The notes under the pieces: model-generated
The model's database searches: none
What the model was told of the DNA's origin: nothing
The model's input: only the letters and a program-made list of their open reading frames with translations
Made by a program: the position numbers and the translations under genes
NCBI GenBank assembly: GCA_034933305.1
Contig: JAYFNU010000022.1
Location: 1-13,298, forward strand
Length of the DNA: 13,298 nucleotides
Direction of reading: 5' to 3'
Source of the DNA: JAYFNU01 sp034933305
Lineage (GTDB): Bacteria > Bacillota > Clostridia > Oscillospirales > Ruminococcaceae
Shown here: one piece after another, positions 6,563 to 12,707 of the stretch
Layout of the letters: each line of letters starts with the position of its first letter
How positions within the stretch are numbered: position 1 is the stretch's first letter

Positions 6563-7264
6563 TCAGCCGCCGAGGTAGGCCTTTTTGACCGAGTCGTTCT
6601 CGAACAGGCGCTGCGCCGTGTCCGCGAGCACGATGCGGCCCGACTCGAGGACGTAGCCGCGGTCGGCGACCGACAGCGCCATGCGCGCGTTCTGCTCGAC
6701 GAGCAGGATCGTCGTGCCGGCGGCGTTCAGCTCGCGGATGATGTCGAAGATCTGTTTGACGAGCAGCGGGGCGAGGCCCATCGACGGCTCGTCGAGCATC
6801 ATCATGCGCGGCCGGATCATGAGCGCGCGCCCCATCGCGAGCATCTGCTGCTCGCCGCCGGACAGCGTGCCGGCGATCTGGCGGCTGCGCTCGGCGAGCC
6901 GGGGAAAGCGCGCGTAGACGTCGTCGAGCGCCTCCCGGATGCCGCTGCGGCGGGTGTAGGCGCCCATTTCGAGGTTCTCCTCGACGCTCAGCGACAGGAA
7001 GATGCGCCGCCCCTCCGGGACGTGCGCGAGGCCCTGCTGCACGATGGCGTGGGGCTCGGTGCGGATGATGGAGCCGCCGTCGAAAAGGATGTCGCCCGTC
7101 TTCGGGCGCAGCAGGCCGGAGATCGTCTTGAGGATGGTCGATTTGCCCGCGCCGTTCGCGCCGATGAGGGTGACGATCTCGCCCTCGCCGACATTGAAGG
7201 AGACGTCGTGCAGCGCGCGGATGTTGCCGTAATAGACGTTGATGTCGCTGACTTCAAGCATCAT
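6563..7264 (-). CDS. livF: branched-chain amino acid ABC transporter ATP-binding protein LivF
   Basis: One of the two ATPases driving branched-chain amino acid uptake, bound at the cytoplasmic face of LivHM. 233 residues, the standard LivF length. Walker A GANGAGKST is at 35-43, signature LSGGE at 134-138, Walker B MMMLDE at 154-159. The LLVEQNA segment at 187-193 shows the Gln typical of LivF at the switch-His position. The start is the first of two adjacent ATGs (7264), preceded by AGGAGGAGG at 7280-7272 with 7 bases between; that site lies inside the end of livG, so the two are tightly coupled (2 bases between stop and start). Last gene of the operon; a terminator-like stem lies downstream at 6526-6463. 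Confidence 0.95.
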   Translation of the reverse strand: MMLEVSDINVYYGNIRALHDVSFNVGEGEIVTLIGANGAGKSTILKTISGLLRPKTGDILFDGGSIIRTEPHAIVQQGLAHVPEGRRIFLSLSVEENLEMGAYTRRSGIREALDDVYARFPRLAERSRQIAGTLSGGEQQMLAMGRALMIRPRMMMLDEPSMGLAPLLVKQIFDIIRELNAAGTTILLVEQNARMALSVADRGYVLESGRIVLADTAQRLFENDSVKKAYLGG

Positions 7265-7266
7265 GG

Positions 7267-8112
7267 TCACGCCTCCTCCTTTTTGCCGAGATACGCCTCG
7301 ATGACGACCGGGTCGCGCTTGATCTGCTCGGGCGTGCCCTTGGCGATGATCTTGCCGTAGTTGAGCACGACGATGCCGTCGCAGACGCCCATGACGAGGT
7401 TCATGTCGTGCTCGATGAGGATGATCGCGATCTGGAAGGTGTCGCGGATCTTGCGGATATTTCCCATGAGCTCGGCGGTCTCCGACGGGTTCATGCCGGC
7501 GGCGGGCTCGTCGAGCAGCAGCAGGCTCGGGTTGGTCGCGAGCGCACGGACGATCTCGAGACGGCGCTGTGCGCCGTAGGGGAGACTGCCCGCCTCGGCG
7601 TCGGCGAGATCCTGCATGTCGAACACCGACAGCAGCTCGAGCGCCCGCTCGGTCGCGATGCGCTCGCCGCGCCAGTAGCGCGGCAGGCGCAGGATCGCCT
7701 CGGGCAGCGTGTAGTCCATCTCGTAATGCAGCCCGATCTTGACGTTGTCGAGCACCGACAGATGGCGGAACAGGCGGATGTTCTGGAAGGTGCGGCCGAT
7801 GCCCATGCGGCACAGCTCGCGCGTCGGCTTGCCCTTCGTGTCGACGCCGTCGAGCAGGATGCTGCCCCGCGTGGGCGCGTAGACGTTCATGAGCAGGTTG
7901 AAGACGGTGGTCTTGCCCGCGCCGTTCGGGCCGATGAGGCCGGCGATCTCGGTGCGGCCGATCATGAGGTTGAAATCCTCCACGGCGGTCAGACCGCCGA
8001 AATCGACGCCGAGGTGGCGGATCTCGAGGATGGGCGTCTTGTTGAGGTCGTCCTTTTTCAGATAGAATTCCGCGTTGGGAACCTTGACGAGGCGTTCTTT
8101 TTTCTCAGTCAC
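7267..8112 (-). CDS. livG: branched-chain amino acid ABC transporter ATP-binding protein LivG
   Basis: Second ATPase of the Liv complex, cytoplasmic and membrane-associated. Walker A GPNGAGKTT is at 61-69, Q-loop Gln at 110, signature LPYGAQ at 177-182, Walker B LLLLDE at 197-202, and His235 in the H-loop. I place the start at the GTG at 8112, 8 bases after GGGAGG (8126-8121), giving 281 residues and an 8-base overlap with livM. An upstream ATG at 8193 would lie deep inside livM and has no such site. Even with the GTG start there is a charged N-terminal extension of about 25 residues ahead of the ABC domain, compared with LivG proteins of about 255. Its role is unknown. Confidence 0.93.
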   Translation of the reverse strand: MTEKKERLVKVPNAEFYLKKDDLNKTPILEIRHLGVDFGGLTAVEDFNLMIGRTEIAGLIGPNGAGKTTVFNLLMNVYAPTRGSILLDGVDTKGKPTRELCRMGIGRTFQNIRLFRHLSVLDNVKIGLHYEMDYTLPEAILRLPRYWRGERIATERALELLSVFDMQDLADAEAGSLPYGAQRRLEIVRALATNPSLLLLDEPAAGMNPSETAELMGNIRKIRDTFQIAIILIEHDMNLVMGVCDGIVVLNYGKIIAKGTPEQIKRDPVVIEAYLGKKEEA

Positions 8113-9118
8113 CGTTCGTGCCTCCCTTTTGCGCCGGGCGGCGGCGAAGAGCCGCGAGGGCGCGGTCGAGCGTCCTGCCGAGCGAAAATTCATACCGCCC
8201 CATCAGCCCCGAGGGCCTGAAGATCATGACGACAACGAGCAGCACCGAGTAGATGACCATGCGCCAGTCGGAAAAGGCGCGCAGCAGCTCGGGCAGCAGC
8301 GTCAGCACGCCCGCGGCGATGACCGAGCCCGCGATGGAGCCCATGCCGCCGAGCACGACCATGACGAGGATCTCGATGGAGGCCATAAAGTTGAAGTCGC
8401 CCGGCCCGATGAAGGCGACGTGGTGGGCGAGCAGCCCGCCGGAGATGCCGGCAAAGAACGCCGCGGCCGTGAAGGTAAGCGTCTTGAAATAGGTGGTCGG
8501 GATGCCGCAGCTCTCGGCGGCGATCTCATCCTCGCGGATGGACAGGATCGCGCGGCCCTGGCGGGAATGGATGAGGGTGTAGGTCACGAAGATCGTGACG
8601 ACGACCCAGATATAGCCCCACGTGAACGTCGTGTAGCGGGGGATGCCCTGCAGGCCCATCGCGCCGCCCGTGAAGCCGAGGTTCTGGATGATGACGCGGA
8701 TCATCTCGCCGAAGCCGAGCGTGATGATCGCGAGATAGTCGCCCTTGAGGCGCAGCGCCGGCAGACCGATGAGGATGCCGAACATCCCGGCGACGAGCCC
8801 GCCCGCGAGCAGCGCGGCGAGGAAGGTCACATCCTCGCCGCCCGGCAGCACGACGGCCTTCGTGATGAGCGCCGACGTATACGCGCCGATCGCCATGAAG
8901 CCCGCGTGGCCGAGCGGCAGCTGGCCGAGGAAGCCGCAGGTGAGGTTGAGGCTGACCGCGGCGACGATATAGACGCACATGAGGTTGATGATCTTCGCGT
9001 AGTAGCGCCCGATGATGCCGTTCGCGAGCAGCGTCTGCAGCAGCAGATACAGCAGCACGACGGCTGCCGCGTTGATGATGTATCTGGCGGGCGTGCTGAG
9101 TTTTCCGTTTCTTGTCAT
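8105..9118 (-). CDS. livM: branched-chain amino acid ABC transporter permease LivM
   Basis: Transmembrane half of the Liv channel, pairing with LivH. 337 residues with about eight to ten hydrophobic spans. The family hallmark SLNLTCGFLGQLPLGHAGF is at about 56-74 (LivM usually reads SLNLxxGxxGxxSLGHAAF). The GDYLAIITLGFGEMIRVIIQN coupling region is mid-protein, and GGMGSIAG lies near the C-terminus. ATG at 9118 follows GAGGGGG within the 12-base gap after livH. Its 3' end overlaps livG. The C-terminal tail is basic (ALAALRRRPAQKGG), in keeping with a cytoplasmic end. Confidence 0.94.
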   Translation of the reverse strand: MTRNGKLSTPARYIINAAAVVLLYLLLQTLLANGIIGRYYAKIINLMCVYIVAAVSLNLTCGFLGQLPLGHAGFMAIGAYTSALITKAVVLPGGEDVTFLAALLAGGLVAGMFGILIGLPALRLKGDYLAIITLGFGEMIRVIIQNLGFTGGAMGLQGIPRYTTFTWGYIWVVVTIFVTYTLIHSRQGRAILSIREDEIAAESCGIPTTYFKTLTFTAAAFFAGISGGLLAHHVAFIGPGDFNFMASIEILVMVVLGGMGSIAGSVIAAGVLTLLPELLRAFSDWRMVIYSVLLVVVMIFRPSGLMGRYEFSLGRTLDRALAALRRRPAQKGGTNGD

Positions 9119-9130
9119 GGCAGTACCCCC

Positions 9131-10003
9131 TCAGACCTTTTCCGCCGCCGTGTGCCCGAGGATGCCGGTGGGCTTGAGCAGCAGCGTGATGATGAGGATG
9201 CCGAAGACGATCGCGTCGGCGAGCGAGGAGCTGATGTAGCCCTTCGTGAGCGCTTCGGCGACGCCGATGGCGAGACCGCCGATGGCCGCGCCGGGCAGCG
9301 AGCCGATGCCGCCGAGAACCGCGGCGACGAAGGCCTTGAGCCCCAGCATGGAGCCCATCGTCGGATAGACCTGGGCGTAGGAGTTGCAGTAGAGGACCGC
9401 CGCGACCGCCGCGAGGCCGGAGCCGATGGCAAAGGTGACGGAGATCGTGTGGTTGATGTTGATGCCCATGAGCTGCGCCGCCTCGGTGTCCTCCGACACG
9501 GCGCGCATCGCCTTGCCGATGCGCGTCCTGCCGACGAACAGCGTCAGCGCGACCATGAGCAGCGCCGCGACGCCGATGGCGACGAAGGTCGTCGCCGGGA
9601 TCTGCCGGTCGCCGAGCATGACGCCGCCCGTGATGAAGGCGGGATAGGTCTTGGGCGTCGAGGTGAAGATCTTCTGCGCGAGGTTCTCGAGCAGAAGGCT
9701 CACGCCGATGGCCGTGATGAGCAGCGAAATGCGCGCGGATTTGCGCAGCGGCTTGTAGGCGATCTTTTCGATCGTCATGCCGAGCAGCACGCAGAACACG
9801 ACGGCCGCGAGCACGCCCGCCCACACGGGCAGCCCCCGCGAGGCGATGACGAACCAGGACACATACGCCCCGACCATGATGATGTCGCCGTGCGCGAAGT
9901 TGATGAGCTTGACGATGCCGTAGACCATGCTGTAGCCGAGCGCCACGAGGGCGTAAATGCTGCCGACGTGGATGCCGTTGAGCAGATGATAGATGAAATT
10001 CAA
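9131..10003 (-). CDS. livH: branched-chain amino acid ABC transporter permease LivH
   Basis: Transmembrane permease partner of LivM. The protein begins NFIYHLLNGIHVGSIYALVA and continues GYSMVYGIVKLINFAHGDI, both typical LivH N-terminal segments, and GGIGSLPGAAIGG lies in the C-terminal third. I chose the TTG at 10003 as start (290 residues, normal LivH length) because GGGAG at 10015-10011 sits exactly 7 bases before it and the family N-terminus begins right there. The in-frame ATG at 10081 would add 26 residues of unrelated charged sequence encoded by the intercistronic hairpin and is rejected. About eight membrane spans are predicted by eye. Use of TTG may lower translation relative to the binding protein. 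Confidence 0.93.
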   Translation of the reverse strand: MNFIYHLLNGIHVGSIYALVALGYSMVYGIVKLINFAHGDIIMVGAYVSWFVIASRGLPVWAGVLAAVVFCVLLGMTIEKIAYKPLRKSARISLLITAIGVSLLLENLAQKIFTSTPKTYPAFITGGVMLGDRQIPATTFVAIGVAALLMVALTLFVGRTRIGKAMRAVSEDTEAAQLMGININHTISVTFAIGSGLAAVAAVLYCNSYAQVYPTMGSMLGLKAFVAAVLGGIGSLPGAAIGGLAIGVAEALTKGYISSSLADAIVFGILIITLLLKPTGILGHTAAEKV

Positions 10004-10036
10004 GAGACCGCTCCCTTCCTCCTCAGATAAACGCAA

Positions 10037-10080
10037 TGCTGAACAGCGGACGACAGTCTCCTGTCGCCCTCTGTTCAGCA
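10037..10080 (-). repeat. imperfect palindrome between binding protein and livH
   Basis: TGCTGAACAG (10037-10046) is a perfect inverted repeat of CTGTTCAGCA (10071-10080). Inside it, CGACAG (10051-10056) pairs with CTGTCG (10061-10066) around TCTC, separated by 4-base internal loops. In RNA this is a long stem. No T tract follows on the minus strand, so it is not a standard terminator. Confidence 0.7.
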
Positions 10081-10081
10081 T

Positions 10082-10107
10082 GGAAGGGGCGGAACGCCGC
10101 CCCTTCC
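10082..10107 (-). repeat. GC-rich hairpin after the binding-protein gene
   Basis: GGAAGGGGCGG (10082-10092) pairs perfectly with CCGCCCCTTCC (10097-10107) around a 4-base loop. It lies 17 bases after the binding-protein stop and one base before the 10037-10080 palindrome. With no T tract it more likely protects the upstream mRNA from 3' exonucleases, or lowers livHMGF expression, than ends transcription. Confidence 0.7.
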
Positions 10108-10124
10108 GTTGTGCGCGCCGGATT

Positions 10125-11294
10125 TTAGAACATTCTGTCGAAAACGTATTCGCCGTTCTCGATCTTCGTCATGGCGCACTGCTTGATGGGGTTGTTGTCC
10201 GCGTCGAACTTGTAATGGCCCGTCAGGCAGTCCATGTCCGTGGCCTTCATCGCCGTGACGATGGCGGCCCAGTCGGTGGAATTCGCCGATTTGATGGACG
10301 CGACGATGATCATCGCCGCATCGTAGGCGAGATAGCTGAAGCCGAGCGGCTCTACGCTGAACTGGCTCTTGTAGTCCGCCGCGACCGCCTTGACTTCGTC
10401 GCTGCCCGCGTCGGAAGCAAAGTGCGCGGAATAGATGAAGCCCTCGATGATGGTCGGATCGACGTTCTCGATGCCGCACAGGCCGTCAAAGCCGTCGCCG
10501 CCGAGGAAGGGGACGTTGAGACCGATCTCCTTCGCCTGCGAAGCCGCCATGTAGCAGTCCGCGTAGTAGCAGGGGAAATAGAGCGCCTCCGGGGATTTCG
10601 CCGCGATGTTGGTCAGCTGCGCCTTGAAATCGGTGTCGCCCGTGGCGAAGCTCTCCGTGTCGACGATCTCGATGCCCTTGACCGCGCACTCCGCTTCGAA
10701 CGCGCCGTAGAGGCCCGTGCTGTAAGCGTCCGCGTTGTTGTAGAGAGCGGCGACCTTCGTGTAGCCGAGGACCTCGCTGATGTAATCGGCCATCTTGGTG
10801 CCCTGGAAGGAATCCTTGAAGCAGGTGCGGAACAGCGTGTCGCCGATGTCGGTGATGCTGTCGCCCGTGGCGGACGCGGTGACCATCGGGATGCCGTCGG
10901 CGGCCGCTTCTTCGGCGACGGCGACGGTCTCGCCCGTCAGAACGGGTCCGACGATGGCGCAGACGCCCTCCTGGTCGACGAGGCGGCTGTACGCGTTGAC
11001 GGCCGTCGCGGGGTCGCCCTCGCTGTCGAGCGTGATATAGTCGATCTTCATGCCGTTGATGCCGCCCTCGGCGTTGACCTTGTCGAAGTACATCTTGGCG
11101 CCGTTGCAGACGGCGTTGCCGTACTGCGCGGTGTCGCCGGTCAGCGGGCCGATAAAGCCGATCTTGATCGTTCCGTCGACGTTGCCGTCGCCCGCGCCTT
11201 CGCTGTCGGCAGCCTTACCGGCGGAGCAGCCCGCGAAAAACGTCACGCAAAGCGCGAGGATCGCCAGCAGCGCCGTGAATCTTTTTGCGTTCAT
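10125..11294 (-). CDS. livJ: branched-chain amino acid ABC transporter substrate-binding lipoprotein
   Basis: Periplasmic-type binding protein (Venus flytrap, peripla_BP_6 family) that captures Leu/Ile/Val or related amino acids outside the cell and delivers them to LivHM. 389 residues. The signal peptide is KRF followed by a hydrophobic stretch, with lipobox FFAGC and lipidated Cys23; it lacks the usual Leu at -3. A Gly/Ala/Ser/Asp linker follows, then KIGFIGPLTGDTAQYGNAV, the classic first strand of the family. IVGPVLTGETVAVAE and MVTASATGD are further family segments. The start at 11294 is supported by GGAGG at 11307-11303, 8 bases upstream; extending to 11378 would run through the leader terminator. 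It is first in the operon, downstream of a putative attenuator (11492-11327). Substrate specificity within the family cannot be read from sequence by eye. Confidence 0.94.
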   Translation of the reverse strand: MNAKRFTALLAILALCVTFFAGCSAGKAADSEGAGDGNVDGTIKIGFIGPLTGDTAQYGNAVCNGAKMYFDKVNAEGGINGMKIDYITLDSEGDPATAVNAYSRLVDQEGVCAIVGPVLTGETVAVAEEAAADGIPMVTASATGDSITDIGDTLFRTCFKDSFQGTKMADYISEVLGYTKVAALYNNADAYSTGLYGAFEAECAVKGIEIVDTESFATGDTDFKAQLTNIAAKSPEALYFPCYYADCYMAASQAKEIGLNVPFLGGDGFDGLCGIENVDPTIIEGFIYSAHFASDAGSDEVKAVAADYKSQFSVEPLGFSYLAYDAAMIIVASIKSANSTDWAAIVTAMKATDMDCLTGHYKFDADNNPIKQCAMTKIENGEYVFDRMF

Positions 11295-11326
11295 TCCTTT
11301 TTCCTCCGTACATTCTCTTTTTTTAT

Positions 11327-11363
11327 AAAAAAAGCCGGTCGACGGCGATTGCCGAAGACCGAC
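11327..11363 (-). terminator. leader terminator ahead of the liv operon (putative attenuator)
   Basis: On the minus strand, GTCGGTC (11363-11357) pairs with GACCGGC (11340-11334), and inside it CGGC (11354-11351) pairs with GCCG (11346-11343) around AATC. Seven T follow directly (11333-11327). It lies between the promoter and the binding-protein start, with no gene end other than the leader peptide, so it is a conditional terminator rather than an operon end. Confidence 0.8.
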
Positions 11364-11380
11364 TGATTTTATCGTCAATC
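11357..11380 (-). promoter_or_regulatory. putative antiterminator hairpin of the liv leader
   Basis: GATTGAC (11380-11374) can pair with GTCGGTC (11363-11357), using two G-U pairs, around a 10-base loop. GTCGGTC is also the 5' arm of the terminator, so only one of the two can form. The 5' arm starts 4 bases after the leader peptide stop codon, where a ribosome at the stop would cover it. Pairing strength is modest. Confidence 0.5.
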
Positions 11381-11384
11381 GTCT

Positions 11385-11492
11385 TTACAGGGCAATTTTT
11401 CCGCCGCGAAGCTGGGCCTTATCGAGCCATACAAGGAGAATGGCGATAATGACCAGGAGCGCGCGTATGGCGAGACCGAATACCGTGTTCAT
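11385..11492 (-). CDS. putative branched-chain-rich leader peptide of the liv operon (35 residues)
   Basis: This frame begins MNTVFGLAIRA, continues LLVIIAILLVWL (residues 12-23) and ends GGKIAL at TAA. Sixteen of 35 residues are Leu, Ile or Val, including 10 of 12 in the central run. Several codons in the run (ATT, ATT, CTT, GTA) are ones the neighbouring genes use less than CTG/CTC, ATC and GTG/GTC. The ATG lies about 30 bases inside the predicted transcript, with AGGG close upstream and GGAAGG further away, so initiation is plausible but not strong. Its stop is just before the antiterminator arm. I infer a control peptide whose translation rate sets liv operon transcription. The alternative is a single-span small membrane protein, since the run is also a good hydrophobic helix. 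Confidence 0.6.
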   Translation of the reverse strand: MNTVFGLAIRALLVIIAILLVWLDKAQLRGGKIAL

Positions 11493-11528
11493 CGCCCTGT
11501 TCCCATGCCTTCCGTAAAGATTGAAGTT

Positions 11529-11557
11529 ATTATTGCACAGTCGAAAAATGATGTCAA
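11529..11557 (-). promoter_or_regulatory. SigA-type promoter of the liv operon
   Basis: On the minus strand TTGACA (11557-11552) and AATAAT (11534-11529) are separated by 17 bases, with TGC before the -10 (extended -10). The A/T-rich stretch upstream (11560-11590) could act as an UP element. Transcription would start near 11522, giving a leader of about 230 bases before the ATG at 11294, all of it covered by the leader peptide and the attenuator structures. Confidence 0.8.
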
Positions 11558-11638
11558 CGCAAACGAAACGATTTTATAGGGTTGCACGAAAATCGCGCCG
11601 GCAGTTTTACCGATTTGGTGCATTAAAGCGACAAAATA

Positions 11639-11667
11639 CCCGCCTGTTTCCGCTCTTTTCGGGCGGG
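11639..11667 (-). terminator. second possible terminator after the lipoprotein gene
   Basis: On the minus strand CCCGCC (11667-11662) can pair with GGCGGG (11644-11639) around a purine-rich loop, followed by TATTTTGTC. The stem is short and the loop long. It may back up the stem at 11683-11708. Confidence 0.35.
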
Positions 11668-11675
11668 CGCGGGCG

Positions 11676-11708
11676 CAAAGAAGGGCGGGCGGCTGCTGCC
11701 GCCCGCCC
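11676..11708 (-). terminator. terminator of the SPFH-lipoprotein transcript
   Basis: GGGCGGGCGGC and GCCGCCCGCCC form a perfect 11-bp stem (11708-11698 with 11693-11683) around a 4-base loop, followed on the minus strand by TTCTTT. The T tract is short, so strength is uncertain. It lies about 75 bases after the lipoprotein stop. The rest of 11558-11782 holds no gene I can support. Confidence 0.6.
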
Positions 11709-11782
11709 GTTCGGACGCCGGGATTCCCGCTGTATTTTGACGGAACCGCCGCCGGGCGCCCGCCGGCGGACGGCGCAAAAGC

Positions 11783-12691
11783 TCACATCTTGAGCAGGGA
11801 CTCGTAGTCGGGCAGGTGTTCGAAGTCGGCCGCGGCGTATCTGTACGCAGCAGCGGCCTCGCCGTCGGCGTTCGAGATGCTGAGGATGCCCTCGGCGAAC
11901 CGGGAGTAATCGACGGCGACCTGCAGCGTCATGGCGTCCCGGATCACTTCCACGTCGGTGATCGCCGGCACGTCGACGGTGAGGTGCAGCGTCTGCTGCG
12001 CCGCGTCGTCCTCGTAGACGGTCACCATCCCGCCCGCGGACTCGCCGCTGAACAGAACGCCGGTCGAATAGGTGCACACGCCGTTCTCGACGCTGAAGCA
12101 GCAGAAGCGGAGCAGCGTGTTGTCCTTGCAGAACCAGATGCCGCCGAAGCGCGACCAGGCGTCTTTCATCTCCATCGGCTGCGCCGCGCCGGCGCCCGCC
12201 GCCGCGGTGCCGGAGACCTCCGCGAGCGTCTTTCCGGCATAGGTGAACAGCATGGCGCCCCCGTTCGCCGCGGCGATGTTCGTCGCGTCGATCGTCTTCG
12301 GATCGTCGGTGAGATGGCAGGTGAGGGAGACGGTCGCGGTGCGCGCCTCCTGCGCGGGCACGTCCTCGAACGCGGCGACCGCGGGGAAGTCGACGGTGAG
12401 CGCGTAGGCGTTCTCGCCGGTCTTTTCCGCGGACGTCAGCGATCCCGCGAGCATCAGGCCGCTCTGCAGGATGCCGGTGGTGTACTGCAGCCCGCCGCCT
12501 TCCGAGCCGAACAGGATGAAGTAGCCGTCGCTGCCGACCCAAACGCCGCTGAGCGCCGACCAGAGCAGGGAGGTGTCGACGGCGTCCGCCGCGTCTGCCG
12601 CGGCGTCGGTCTGCGGGGCCGCGGCCCCGCCGCAGCCCGCGAAGGACAGCGCGAGCGCCGCGCACAGCAGGACACAAAGCAGTCGTTTCAT
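11783..12691 (-). CDS. lipoprotein with a duplicated domain, unknown function
   Basis: I do not recognise a named family. 302 residues: signal peptide with lipobox LSFAGC and Cys20, then an Ala/Asp-rich linker to about 42. Two copies of an approximately 80-residue unit follow, at about 44-124 and 179-260. They share WSxxxGxW, YxTGxLxSG, and LTVDxPA followed by an acidic stretch, then alternating hydrophobics. This looks like a beta-rich extracellular repeat domain displayed on the outer face of the membrane. Copy 2 contains extra cysteines (FCCF, VC). The ATG at 12691 has GGAGGG upstream, overlapping the end of the preceding SPFH gene (16 bases between), so they are one transcript. A shared envelope role is a guess from position. 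Confidence 0.85.
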   Translation of the reverse strand: MKRLLCVLLCAALALSFAGCGGAAAPQTDAAADAADAVDTSLLWSALSGVWVGSDGYFILFGSEGGGLQYTTGILQSGLMLAGSLTSAEKTGENAYALTVDFPAVAAFEDVPAQEARTATVSLTCHLTDDPKTIDATNIAAANGGAMLFTYAGKTLAEVSGTAAAGAGAAQPMEMKDAWSRFGGIWFCKDNTLLRFCCFSVENGVCTYSTGVLFSGESAGGMVTVYEDDAAQQTLHLTVDVPAITDVEVIRDAMTLQVAVDYSRFAEGILSISNADGEAAAAYRYAAADFEHLPDYESLLKM

Positions 12692-12707
12692 CTTTGTTCC
12701 CTCCGCA

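Noticed and set aside
8075..10030. 651-codon open frame antisense to livM and livH
   Set aside because: Low-complexity Arg/Asp/Glu/Ala-rich shadow of two conserved permease genes; no domain or start signal.
10004..10081. livH start at the ATG at 10081
   Set aside because: It would add residues encoded by the intercistronic palindrome; the TTG at 10003 has a well-spaced GGGAG and matches the family N-terminus.
11295..11522. T-box controlling the liv operon
   Set aside because: No T-box consensus between the promoter and the terminator. The coding frame rich in branched-chain codons is a simpler explanation.
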